NCBI GenBank assembly: GCA_009777345.1
Contig: WRMB01000019.1
Coordinates: 1-61,103 of the forward strand
From: Micrococcales bacterium
Lineage (GTDB): Bacteria > Actinomycetota > Actinomycetes > Actinomycetales > Cellulomonadaceae
Direction of reading: 5' to 3'
Length of the DNA stretch: 61,103 nt
A model generated the notes under the pieces. It did no database searches and was not told where the DNA came from. It saw only the letters and a list, made by a program, of their open reading frames with translations. This document shows positions 9,339-16,835 of the stretch, one piece after another. Within the stretch, counting starts at the first letter, position 1, and each line of letters opens with the position of its first letter. A program made the position numbers and the translations under genes.

Positions 9339-9908
9339 ATGGCATTCAGCGGCAGACCGCGTCCGCCCCGCGTCCCGACGCTCCCGCAGGGCGAGACGGT
9401 GGCCCGGTACGACACCTACCTGGCGGCGCAGCGCGCCGTGGACCACCTGGCCGACTCCGAGTTCCCGGTGCAGAACGTCACCATCGTCGGCACCGACCTG
9501 CAGATGGTGGAGCGGGTGCTGAGCCGGCTGTCGTACTCGCGGGTGGCGCTCGGCGGGGCGCTGTCCGGGGCCTGGTTCGGCCTGTTCGTCGGGCTGCTGT
9601 TCTCCTTGATGGGCACGTCGGGGCAGCCGTTGCTGTTCCCGGCGATCTTCATCGGGGCCGGGTTCGGGATGCTGTTCTCCGTCATCGGGTACAGCTTCAG
9701 CCGGGGGCGGCGGGACTTCACGTCGTCGTCGCAGATCGTCGCCGCGCACTATGCACTGCTGTGCTCCGTCGAGGTCGCGCACCGGGCCCGGATGCTGCTG
9801 GAGACGGTCGGTGGGGTGGTGCGGGGCGCGGGAGCGGTCCCTCCGGCCGCGACGACGCAACCTGGTGGCGGGAGCGAGCCGCCTGCTGGGGCCCCGTCCG
9901 TCCCCTGA
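9339..9908 (+). CDS. Small membrane protein of the general-stress-protein type
   Basis: This 189-residue protein starts with a soluble segment ending in ARYDTYLAAQRAVDHLADSEF and QNVTIVGTDLQMVERV, which resembles the YflT/general stress protein 17M domain. Two adjacent membrane helices follow (ALGGALSGAWFGLFVGLLF, then PAIFIGAGFGMLFSVIGYSF), and the tail is Pro/Gly-rich. The ATG at 9339 is chosen because GGAGGA (9325-9330) precedes it at the right distance; longer upstream starts would run antisense through the Mrp gene. The role is unknown. It is convergent with the aminopeptidase gene. Confidence 0.8.
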   Translation: MAFSGRPRPPRVPTLPQGETVARYDTYLAAQRAVDHLADSEFPVQNVTIVGTDLQMVERVLSRLSYSRVALGGALSGAWFGLFVGLLFSLMGTSGQPLLFPAIFIGAGFGMLFSVIGYSFSRGRRDFTSSSQIVAAHYALLCSVEVAHRARMLLETVGGVVRGAGAVPPAATTQPGGGSEPPAGAPSVP

Positions 9909-9924
9909 GCCCCAGAGCGGGCGG

Positions 9925-11433
9925 TCAGCCGGGCAGGAGGGCGGCCATCCAGGTCTCGACGGCGTCGGGGGTGCGGGGGAGCGCCGCCGAGAGGTTCTCG
10001 CAGCCGTCCGCGGTGACCAGGACGTCGTCCTCGATGCGTACGCCGATACCGCGGTACTCCGGCGGTACCAGCAGGTCGTCGGGCTGGAAGTACAGGCCCG
10101 GTTCGACGGTGAGCACCATGCCCGGTTCCAGCACCCCGTCCAGGTAGAGCGTGCGACGGGCCTGGGCGCAGTCGTGCACGTCCAGGCCGAGGTGGTGGGA
10201 CGTGCCGTGGACCATCCAGCGGCGGTGCTGCTGCTGGTCCGGGTCGAGGGCGATCTGCGGCGGTACCGGCAGCAGGCCCCAGTCGGCCAGGCGGTGCGCC
10301 AGCACCTGCATGGCCGCGTCGTGCACCTCGCGGAACCGGACGCCGGGGCGGACCACGGCGAACGCGGCATCGGCCGCGTCCAGCACCGCCTGGTAGACCC
10401 GGCGCTGGACGGGGGTGTAGCGGCCGTCCACCGGCAGGGTGCGGGTCAGGTCCGCGGTGTACAGGGAGTCGGCCTCCACGCCGGCGTCGAGCAGCAGCAG
10501 GTCGCCGGGGCGGACGGGGCCGTCGTCGTCGGTCCAGTGCAGCGTCGTGGCGTGCGGACCGGCGGCGGCGATGGTCTCGTACCCCACCGCGTTGCCCTCG
10601 GTGCGGGCGTGGCCGAGGAAGGTGCCCTCCACCACGCGCTCGCCGCGCGGGTGGGCCAGCGCCCGGGGCAGAGCCCGGACCACCTGCTCGAACCCCGCGA
10701 CGGTGGCCGCCACGGCGGTGCGCAGCTCGGCGACCTCGTAGGCGTCCTTGACCAGGCGTAGTTCGGAGACGGCCTCACGCAGCTGGTCGTCACTGTGCAG
10801 TCGGTCATCACTGCGCAGCCGGTCGTCGCCGTCGGGGCCGGGGCCGCGCACCTCGTCCACCAGGGCGGTGACCGCGGCGTCGGCCAGCGGCACCACGAGC
10901 AGCTGCACACCGTCGTCGCCGACGTCCTGGGCCAGGCCGTCGCGCAGGTCCGCCAGGTCGGCGGTGCGCAGACCGGTCACGGTCGCCATATCGTCCAGGG
11001 TCGGACGCGACCCCACCCAGAACTCCCCGGTCGCGGCGTCGGCGAAGAACTCCGGTGTATCGCGTCCCGCGGGCGGGCGCAGGTACAGCGTGGCGTCGTC
11101 GGGACCGGGGCCGACGGTGAGCACCGCGTCCGGTTCCTGCTCGGCGCCCAGGCCGGTGAGGTGCGCGAACGCCGCGTGCGGCCGGAACCGGTAGTCGGTG
11201 TCGTTGGACCGCACCTTAGGGGTACCCGCCGGGACCACCAGGCGCACCGGTCGGTCGAACCTGTCCAGCAGGCGGGCGCGGCGCTGGGCGGCGTAGTCGG
11301 CCGCGGGCGAGCGCTGCGCGGTCGACGTACCGCGTGGCGCCCAGCCCGATGTCACCCATGACAGGAACGTCGGCGAGTCGGGCCGCAACGACCGGTTGGT
11401 CACGCGCTCGTCCAGAGGCTGGGAGTCGGTCAC
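9925..11433 (-). CDS. pepP: Xaa-Pro aminopeptidase (M24B)
   Basis: The 502-residue protein has an N-terminal creatinase-like domain (DTDYRFRPHAAFAHLTGL) and a C-terminal pita-bread domain. The metal ligands are visible in LLLDAGVEADSLYTADLTRTLPVDG (two Asp), MVHGTSHHLGLDVHD (His), LTVEPGLYF (Glu) and GVRIEDDVLVT (Glu). It removes N-terminal residues preceding proline. The GTG start at 11433 gives the usual PepP length; longer starts would extend through the divergent promoter region. Around 10790-10830 is a short repeat that encodes DDRLRSDDRLHSDDQL, probably a linker expansion. It is divergent from the PHP gene. Confidence 0.95.
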   Translation of the reverse strand: MTDSQPLDERVTNRSLRPDSPTFLSWVTSGWAPRGTSTAQRSPAADYAAQRRARLLDRFDRPVRLVVPAGTPKVRSNDTDYRFRPHAAFAHLTGLGAEQEPDAVLTVGPGPDDATLYLRPPAGRDTPEFFADAATGEFWVGSRPTLDDMATVTGLRTADLADLRDGLAQDVGDDGVQLLVVPLADAAVTALVDEVRGPGPDGDDRLRSDDRLHSDDQLREAVSELRLVKDAYEVAELRTAVAATVAGFEQVVRALPRALAHPRGERVVEGTFLGHARTEGNAVGYETIAAAGPHATTLHWTDDDGPVRPGDLLLLDAGVEADSLYTADLTRTLPVDGRYTPVQRRVYQAVLDAADAAFAVVRPGVRFREVHDAAMQVLAHRLADWGLLPVPPQIALDPDQQQHRRWMVHGTSHHLGLDVHDCAQARRTLYLDGVLEPGMVLTVEPGLYFQPDDLLVPPEYRGIGVRIEDDVLVTADGCENLSAALPRTPDAVETWMAALLPG

Positions 11434-11508
11434 GCTCCCAGTCTGGCACCAGGGCGCGAGAAGGCCCGACCTGGGTGGCGAGACCGCCCTGGCACTGATC
11501 CCGGTTCG

Positions 11509-11560
11509 TGGGTTTGACGCCGTTCCACCGTTTCGAAACGGTGGAACGGCGTCAAACCCA
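11509..11560. repeat. Perfect 52-bp palindrome between divergent genes
   Basis: The 26-base half site begins TGGGTTTGACGCC and ends CACCGTTTC; the other half is its exact reverse complement, with no spacer. It lies between pepP (leftward) and the PHP gene (rightward), 75 bases from one start and 62 from the other. It is therefore not placed where a terminator for either gene would be. Confidence 0.95.
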
Positions 11561-11610
11561 TGACTCAGTTCGTCCTTATCGGCCTTACGTTGGGGGTGTT
11601 GGAGGGTGGG

Positions 11611-11616
11611 TAGGGT
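11611..11616 (+). promoter_or_regulatory. TAGGGT -10 box directly before the PHP start (leaderless)
   Basis: TAGGGT ends six bases before the GTG start at 11623. Transcription would begin at or next to the start codon, so the mRNA is probably leaderless. No ribosome-binding site is needed or clearly present. Confidence 0.5.
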
Positions 11617-11622
11617 GGCGGG

Positions 11623-12480
11623 GTGCGTATCGACCTGCACGCTCACACCACCGCGTCGGACGGGACGGTCTCGCCTGCGGACCTGGTGGCCCAGGCGTGC
11701 GACGCGGAGCTGGACGTCGTGGCGATCACCGACCACGACACCACGGTCGGCTGGGGGGAGGCGGCTGAGGCCGCCCGGCGGTGCGGGACCGGTCTGGTAA
11801 GAGGCATGGAGATGTCTACCTGGTACCGGGGGTGCTCGGTCCACCTGCTGTGCTACCTGCACCGTCCTGACGACCCGGCGCTGGCTGCCGAGCTGGTCAC
11901 CATCCGAGACGACCGGGTCGGTCGGGTGCGGGCCATGGTCGCCAAGCTGGCCCAGGACTACCCGATCACCTGGGAAGACGTGGTCGCGCAGGCGGCCGGT
12001 GCGGCCGGTGCCCGCACCCTGGGCCGTCCCCACATCGCCGACGCGCTGGTCGCCAAGGGTGTCGTCGCCGACCGGGCCGAGGCTTTCGCCGACCTGATCA
12101 GATCCGGCGGGCGCTACTACGTGAACCACTACTGCACACCCACCGAGCAGGCGATCACCCTGGTCCGCGCTGCTGGCGGGGTGCCGGTGCTGGCTCACCC
12201 CGGTGCCGCGGCCCGCGGCGCGATCCTGCCCGACGAGGCGTTCGACGCGCTCGCCGCGGCCGGGCTGGCGGGCCTGGAGGTGCACCACCGCGACCACGAC
12301 GCCGCGCAGGTGGCGCGGCTGACGGCGCTCGCCGCGCGTCTGGACCTGCTGGTCACCGGCTCGTCCGACTTCCACGGCGCGGGCAAGCCCAACCGGCTCG
12401 GCGAGCACCTGACCGAGCCGGACGTCCTCGACGCCATCGCCAGCCAGGGCGCCACCGGGGTGCTGCGGCCTGCGTCGTGA
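11623..12480 (+). CDS. PHP-domain phosphoesterase
   Basis: The 285-residue protein has the four PHP metal motifs: IDLHAHTTASDGT at the N-terminus, VAITDHDTTVGW, the central VPVLAHPGAAARG, and the C-terminal VTGSSDFHGAGKPN. Stand-alone proteins of this size include RNase AM / nucleoside 3',5'-bisphosphate phosphatases, which clean up short RNA 5' ends or pAp. The substrate here is an inference. The start is GTG at 11623, six bases after a TAGGGT box. The gene ends before a 380-base region that leads into the secretion operon. Confidence 0.9.
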   Translation: MRIDLHAHTTASDGTVSPADLVAQACDAELDVVAITDHDTTVGWGEAAEAARRCGTGLVRGMEMSTWYRGCSVHLLCYLHRPDDPALAAELVTIRDDRVGRVRAMVAKLAQDYPITWEDVVAQAAGAAGARTLGRPHIADALVAKGVVADRAEAFADLIRSGGRYYVNHYCTPTEQAITLVRAAGGVPVLAHPGAAARGAILPDEAFDALAAAGLAGLEVHHRDHDAAQVARLTALAARLDLLVTGSSDFHGAGKPNRLGEHLTEPDVLDAIASQGATGVLRPAS

Positions 12481-12860
12481 GAGGTTCGTGGGGCACGAGG
12501 CAGGTTCCGGACGCCATCGACCCTGCCGTGCCGACGAATACCTGCCCAGGCGGTCGGGGTCGGCAGACGTGCGGGCCTGCGAATCGTGTGGCTGACAGCG
12601 ATGTCCGTTCTGCTCTGGATTGAACCGTCTCGCCCGATAGGGTGTGGTCGTCCTGTTCGGCGACGCGAGGCCGAACGGTGCAGAGCTATCGGGAGGGTGT
12701 ACATGGCCTTGGGGCTTCGGCGGACGGTCGCCTCGGGGTCGGCCGGGACCGAGACGAGAGACCTGGGTGCGGCTCTCTGCAGGTCGGGCGCCCGGCGCTG
12801 GCCTGCGCGAACAGGGAGGACGGATGTCGCCGCCAGGCTGGCGGTGCGAGGAGGACCAAG
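12481..12860 (+). other. 380-base region ahead of the T4SS-like operon
   Basis: No confident gene lies here. One possible short frame (ATG 12703 to TGA 12862-12864, 53 codons) overlaps the next gene by GTGA and could be a small coupled protein, but its composition (Arg/Ala-rich) is that of chance translation at high GC. A likely promoter lies near 12617-12655 (TTGAAC with a downstream TAGGGT-like box at short spacing). The region probably holds the operon promoter and leader. Confidence 0.4.
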
Positions 12861-13916
12861 GTGACCCAGATGGCAGATCAGTCTGAGGCGCGGATGGCGG
12901 TGGAGCCAGAGAAGGTCGTCGTCGTGGTCAGGGGCGACGGCTCCGGCGAGGTCACCCTCGACGGGATGGAGCACCGTGTGGTCGGTGACGACCTGGAAAG
13001 CGTGTGGGTGTCGGCGATGAGGTTCGTCATGCACGCTGCTGTGGTCCGCGGCCGGTGGCTCCAGGTGGTGGCACACACCCCGGGATGCCGCACGGACATA
13101 GTCGTCAGTCCCGACGGACGCTGGCAGCAGCAGCCCGCGGCCACCACGGCCCAGCCTGGGTCGACGGTCCAGGGCCCGGCCGCGCCCCGTGCCGACGAGA
13201 CAGCTCCGGCGGAACTGCCAGTCGCGGCCGTGGCACAGTCCGGTGCGCCACCGTCAGCCCTCGTGCAGGAGTCGGTCCCAGCCCCGGGAAACAGTGCTGG
13301 GGAGCACAGCTCCGGGCAGGACGATGGAGCTGTCGCCGATCTGACGGCCGCCAGCCCGGTGGACGCGGTCACGCCGGGGCCAGTGTCGGTGCCGACGACC
13401 GGGCCGTCGGTACCGCAGCAGGGCGTGACCCCACCGGATCCGCCGCACTGCCTGCCGGTGCGGGTTGCGGCGGGTCAGCCGTCGGTGCACACCGGGCAGC
13501 CCACGGTCTGGGTGCTCGGTTGCCACGGCGGTGCGGGCGAGTCGACTCTTGCGGCCCTGGCACCTGGTTGGCAGGACGCCCACCATGCCTGGCCCGGGCC
13601 GGGCCTGGTGCTTCTGACCGCCCGTACGAGCGTGCGCGGGCTGATGGCCGCCCAGGCCGCCGCGAGGCACTGGGCTTCCGGCCAGACCGGTGCCGACCTG
13701 CTCGGTCTTGTCCTGATCGCCGACGCACCCGGGCGCATCGCGCGTCCGGTCCGCGACCTGGTGCAGGTGGTGTCTGGGGGAGTTCCCCGCGTCTGGCGCC
13801 TGCCCTGGGACGAGGAGTGGCGCCTGGGTGCCGACCCTGCCACGACTCAGCCCGCCAAGGCGCGTCGGCTCGTGGCCGACGTCACCGCCCTCGTCCGGAA
13901 GAAGACACCAAGATGA
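12861..13916 (+). CDS. DUF6668-like P-loop protein of actinobacterial T4SS operons
   Basis: This 351-residue protein opens with a small domain (VEPEKVVVVVRGDGSGEVTL) that holds a strand-rich fold. A Pro/Ala/Val linker follows (about residues 95-205). The C-terminal domain has a deviant P-loop GCHGGAGESTLA near residues 219-230 and strands GLVLLTARTS and LGLVLIADAPG, resembling a degenerate ParA/MinD ATPase. The usual Walker lysine is replaced by Glu, so ATP hydrolysis may be lost. Proteins of this kind sit next to SCO6880 and VirB4 genes in actinobacteria. The GTG start at 12861 follows AGGAGGA (12849-12855) at the ideal distance. Its role in the apparatus is unknown. Confidence 0.65.
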   Translation: MTQMADQSEARMAVEPEKVVVVVRGDGSGEVTLDGMEHRVVGDDLESVWVSAMRFVMHAAVVRGRWLQVVAHTPGCRTDIVVSPDGRWQQQPAATTAQPGSTVQGPAAPRADETAPAELPVAAVAQSGAPPSALVQESVPAPGNSAGEHSSGQDDGAVADLTAASPVDAVTPGPVSVPTTGPSVPQQGVTPPDPPHCLPVRVAAGQPSVHTGQPTVWVLGCHGGAGESTLAALAPGWQDAHHAWPGPGLVLLTARTSVRGLMAAQAAARHWASGQTGADLLGLVLIADAPGRIARPVRDLVQVVSGGVPRVWRLPWDEEWRLGADPATTQPAKARRLVADVTALVRKKTPR

Positions 13917-14017
13917 GGGGCGCCGTGTGGTACAGTCCCAGGTCGGGAGAATCCCGGCATACCGGATATCGGGGCGGACAGTTGTAGAAGCGGCGCAGAC
14001 GTGCACAGGAGGGGATG

Positions 14018-14551
14018 GTGGGCCGGAGACAGAGGCGCGCGGCGGCAGCGGTGCTGCTTGTCGGCGCCCTCAGCGTCTCGTGTGCGGGCGGAGATGGTGC
14101 AGGGTCGGCGACGCAAGGCATGACCGGTGGCTGGTCGGCTGGCCGGTCAGCGGGACCGTCGACGGCGCCTAGTCCGACCGAGACCTACTACCTCGACGAC
14201 ACCACTCCGGACATTCCCCTGGACGACGCCGCAAGGAACGAAGCACTGTCGACCGCAGTGGCCGCTTGGCGTGCTTTCGCCCGTCCAGACCTGGATTTCG
14301 ACACGTGGTGGGCCGGGTTGGAGCCGATGCTGACCCAGCGTTCGGCCGAGAGCTATTTCTACACCGACCCGGCCAACGTAGTTGCTCTCGCGGTCTCGGA
14401 CACCGCGCAGATCGTGGACGCGCCCAGCGGTTACGAGGTCCACGTCGAGGTCGCCACCGACCGCGGGGGTCGCACGGTCGTGCTGCTGCGCAACGGTGAG
14501 GCCGATCCGTGGCAGGTGTACAGGTTCGTCCTGCCCCAGGGCGAGGGCTGA
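14018..14551 (+). CDS. Lipoprotein of the T4SS-like operon
   Basis: An N-terminal basic-hydrophobic signal (RRAAAAVLLVGALSVSC) ends in a lipobox with the Cys lipidated on cleavage. After a Gly/Ser linker the mature part (from about LDDAARNEALSTAVAAW) resembles an NTF2-like fold with a final DPWQVYRFVLP strand. Such folds occur in VirB8/TcpC-type T4SS scaffold proteins, but this link is only an inference. AGGAGG (14007-14012) fits the GTG at 14018 better than the ATG at 14015, which would directly abut the ribosome site. The next gene begins three bases after the stop, indicating an operon. Confidence 0.7.
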   Translation: MGRRQRRAAAAVLLVGALSVSCAGGDGAGSATQGMTGGWSAGRSAGPSTAPSPTETYYLDDTTPDIPLDDAARNEALSTAVAAWRAFARPDLDFDTWWAGLEPMLTQRSAESYFYTDPANVVALAVSDTAQIVDAPSGYEVHVEVATDRGGRTVVLLRNGEADPWQVYRFVLPQGEG

Positions 14552-14554
14552 ACG

Positions 14555-15616
14555 GTGGGCGGTGCCAAGCTGGCGGTACCCGCCGGGGCGCTGCTCGTCG
14601 TGCCGTTGGCGCCGTTGTTGATCCTTCTGGTCCTGTTCAGCACGTACGACAAGAGTGCCGCCATATGTGTTACTTCTGGCACGGTCGTGATAGACCCGTC
14701 AGCAGTGTCGGGCATCACGGTCGCCGGTTACGACCACGAACAGCTCCTCAACGCCGCGTACATCCTCCAGGCCGGGCGAGACCTCGGGCTCTCGGGACGT
14801 GACCAGACCATCGGCGTCATGACGGCGCTGGGTGAGTCGTCTCTGAGAGTGATCGACTACGGTGACGAGGCGGGTCCGGATTCCCGGGGTCTGTTCCAGC
14901 AGCGCGACAACGGCGCGTGGGGCACCTACGAGGAGCGGATGGACCCGTATATCAGTGCGACCAATTTTTTCGAAGCCCTCATGGAGATATCGGACCGTAA
15001 CTCCTTGACGCCGACGGAGGCTGCGCACCGTGTCCAGCGTAGCGCGGACCCGTACCACTACAACTCGTTCTGGCCCCCAGCAGCCGATATCGTCGCCGGT
15101 CTGGCGGAGCACGGCACTATCGAGGGCGAGCGGACGACCGGGAGCTGCAGCTACGCCGCGGGCGACGGGCCTCCGGTGTCTCCCGACGGCACCTACCGGC
15201 TGCCGCAAGGCGGTTCGGGCGAGCTCGACCCCTCTACGCTCTGCCAGCTTTCCTGGGCGCCTGCAGGTACGCGGCTCCGGTGCGACGCTGCGGTCGCGTT
15301 CGAGGACCTCAACGTGGCGTATGCCGCAGCAGGCCACGGCAACCTGGACGTTTCCGGCGGAGGCGCCTACCGCGACATCGCGACCCAGAGGCAGACAAGA
15401 GGGGGGGACAACGGGTGGTTGGCGGCGGTCCCTGGCTGGTCGAACCATGGCTGGGGCCTTGCCGTCGACATCAGCGGCCTCGACCACCAAGGTTCTGAGA
15501 AGTACACCTGGCTGTGGAGCAACGCTGGCCGCTATGGATGGAGCCACCCGTCCTGGGCCCGTATCGGCGGCTCGAAGCCAGAGTACTGGCACTGGGAGTA
15601 CGTCGGTACAAGATGA
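14555..15616 (+). CDS. Membrane-anchored peptidoglycan hydrolase: lysozyme-like plus M15 peptidase
   Basis: This 353-residue protein has one N-terminal membrane helix (AGALLVVPLAPLLILLVLFS). An externally placed lysozyme-like domain follows, with the Glu in MTALGESSLRV and the segment DSRGLFQQRDNGAWGT typical of actinobacterial T4SS hydrolases. The C-terminal D-Ala-D-Ala carboxypeptidase (M15/VanY) domain carries the metal motif WSNHGWGLAVDIS (SxHxxGxAxD) and YWHWEYV. It could open the wall on both the glycan and the peptide side for the secretion channel. It is the third gene of the operon, starts with GTG, and is functionally equivalent to VirB1-type hydrolases. Confidence 0.82.
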   Translation: MGGAKLAVPAGALLVVPLAPLLILLVLFSTYDKSAAICVTSGTVVIDPSAVSGITVAGYDHEQLLNAAYILQAGRDLGLSGRDQTIGVMTALGESSLRVIDYGDEAGPDSRGLFQQRDNGAWGTYEERMDPYISATNFFEALMEISDRNSLTPTEAAHRVQRSADPYHYNSFWPPAADIVAGLAEHGTIEGERTTGSCSYAAGDGPPVSPDGTYRLPQGGSGELDPSTLCQLSWAPAGTRLRCDAAVAFEDLNVAYAAAGHGNLDVSGGGAYRDIATQRQTRGGDNGWLAAVPGWSNHGWGLAVDISGLDHQGSEKYTWLWSNAGRYGWSHPSWARIGGSKPEYWHWEYVGTR

Positions 15617-15761
15617 CGAGGACTAACGAGGACCGTGCGGATGCCGACCGTCGCCACGGCAGTGCGCCTGGGCCCTGCCCGCCCGGTGTGCGCAGCCGTC
15701 CAGGACCCCCAGAAGAGGTGCCCAACCCGGCGTCGCCGGCGCATGACCGAAAGGAAGACCG

Positions 15762-16061
15762 ATGATCTTGCACACTCTCGCCTCGATCGCGCACGATGCC
15801 GTGAGTACCTTGCCAGCGCTGCCGGACCCGGGTGCGACCCAGCCGCCCGGTACCGAGGGCGTCGACACGATCTTGGGCTGGCTGAAGTGGGTCGGCTATG
15901 TCGTGGTGGCCGGCGCGGTCATCGTGGGGGGCATCATGATCGCGGTGAACCTGCGCCGTGGTGAAGGCCAGGACGCGCTGCCGAAGATCCTGTGGCCCAT
16001 GGCTGGCGCCATCGTCATCGGCGCCGGTATCTCGTGGGTCAGCATGATCAGCGGGGCCTGA
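15762..16061 (+). CDS. Small two-helix membrane protein (VirB2/pilin-like position)
   Basis: The 99-residue protein has a short N-terminal hydrophobic region, then two membrane helices (WVGYVVVAGAVIVGGIMIAVNL and MAGAIVIGAGISWVSMIS) separated by the basic loop RRGEGQDALP. Size, topology and place in the operon match pilin-like or TrbC/VirB2-like subunits; sequence alone does not prove it. The loop motif RRGEG recurs in the TrbL-like protein two genes down (RVRRGEGFAAVGR), which suggests a shared fold or a common origin. AAGGAAG precedes the ATG at good spacing. The next gene starts two bases after its stop. Confidence 0.65.
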   Translation: MILHTLASIAHDAVSTLPALPDPGATQPPGTEGVDTILGWLKWVGYVVVAGAVIVGGIMIAVNLRRGEGQDALPKILWPMAGAIVIGAGISWVSMISGA

Positions 16062-16062
16062 G

Positions 16063-16803
16063 ATGTCCGCCACCGACGACGCGCCGAGCCCGTGGACCCG
16101 CCCACAGTTCCTGGCGTCCGCGGTCTTGGTCGGCGTTCTCGTCGTCGCCGGGATTCTCATCATGGTGACCAAGCGAGACGGCTCGCCGACGGACCAGGCC
16201 ACCACCGTGGCCGACCCCGACGTCGACGGGACCGGGCCGACAGGTACGGCTGAACCCGAGAGCACGAGCCTGAAGAGCGTCTGCGGGCTTCCCGGCGTCG
16301 TCGAGTCTGGTCGTATCACGTCCCCGCCTGACGCCGAATGGGACTACGAGGGCACCACCGCCTATCCGGTGTCGGAGGTGTACGGACCGGCGGAGGTCGA
16401 CCGAGACGGGATCCGCACCTGTTTCCAGCACTCGCCCGAGGGGGCGCTGTTCTGGGCGGCGAACGCGGTAGCCCAGGGTTCGGGGAAGAACCAGCAGGCA
16501 TGGGCCGAGCAGGCCGTCTCCGAGGGTCGCTACCGCGACCAGCTGATGCAGGACGACGGCACCGGCAGCGCGTCGGCCGCCCGTATGAGGGTAGCGGGAT
16601 TCCGTCTCTTGTCCTACGACGGTTCCAGCGCTCGGGTCGATATCGCGGTCGTCGTCACCGCCGCGGGCGAGACGGTCAACATGTCGTGCGTCTACGAGAT
16701 GGTCTGGCGCGACGGTGACTGGAAGATCGACGCTGACGCTCCGGATGCGTTGAGCGTGGAGCAGATCCCCGGGATCTCCGGATACATCTTGTGGAGTGAA
16801 TGA
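16063..16803 (+). CDS. Single-pass membrane protein, possible VirB8/TcpC-like scaffold
   Basis: The 246-residue protein has one N-terminal membrane helix (FLASAVLVGVLVVAGILIMV), a Thr/Asp/Pro linker and an external C-terminal domain. The C-terminal half (AAANAVAQGSGKNQQAW onward, with VSCVYEMVWRDGDWKID-like strands) resembles an NTF2-type domain. Two such external domains in adjacent operon genes would fit the VirB8-like scaffold of Gram-positive conjugation systems. This is inference from topology. The start lies one base after the previous stop, so coupling is likely. Confidence 0.6.
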   Translation: MSATDDAPSPWTRPQFLASAVLVGVLVVAGILIMVTKRDGSPTDQATTVADPDVDGTGPTGTAEPESTSLKSVCGLPGVVESGRITSPPDAEWDYEGTTAYPVSEVYGPAEVDRDGIRTCFQHSPEGALFWAANAVAQGSGKNQQAWAEQAVSEGRYRDQLMQDDGTGSASAARMRVAGFRLLSYDGSSARVDIAVVVTAAGETVNMSCVYEMVWRDGDWKIDADAPDALSVEQIPGISGYILWSE

Positions 16804-16804
16804 C

Positions 16805-16831
16805 ATGTACTGTCCGTGGGATTGGAGCTGA
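16805..16831 (+). other. Nine-codon upstream ORF copying the start of the next gene
   Basis: ATG at 16805 reads MYCPWDWS and then stops at 16829-16831. The real start of the TrbL-like gene, five bases further (ATG 16836), reads MCWPWDVSC. The two stretches CATGTACTGTCCGTGGGAT and CATGTGCTGGCCGTGGGAT are near-identical, so the gene start looks tandemly duplicated with the first copy closed by a stop codon. Confidence 0.6.
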
Positions 16832-16835
16832 TAGC

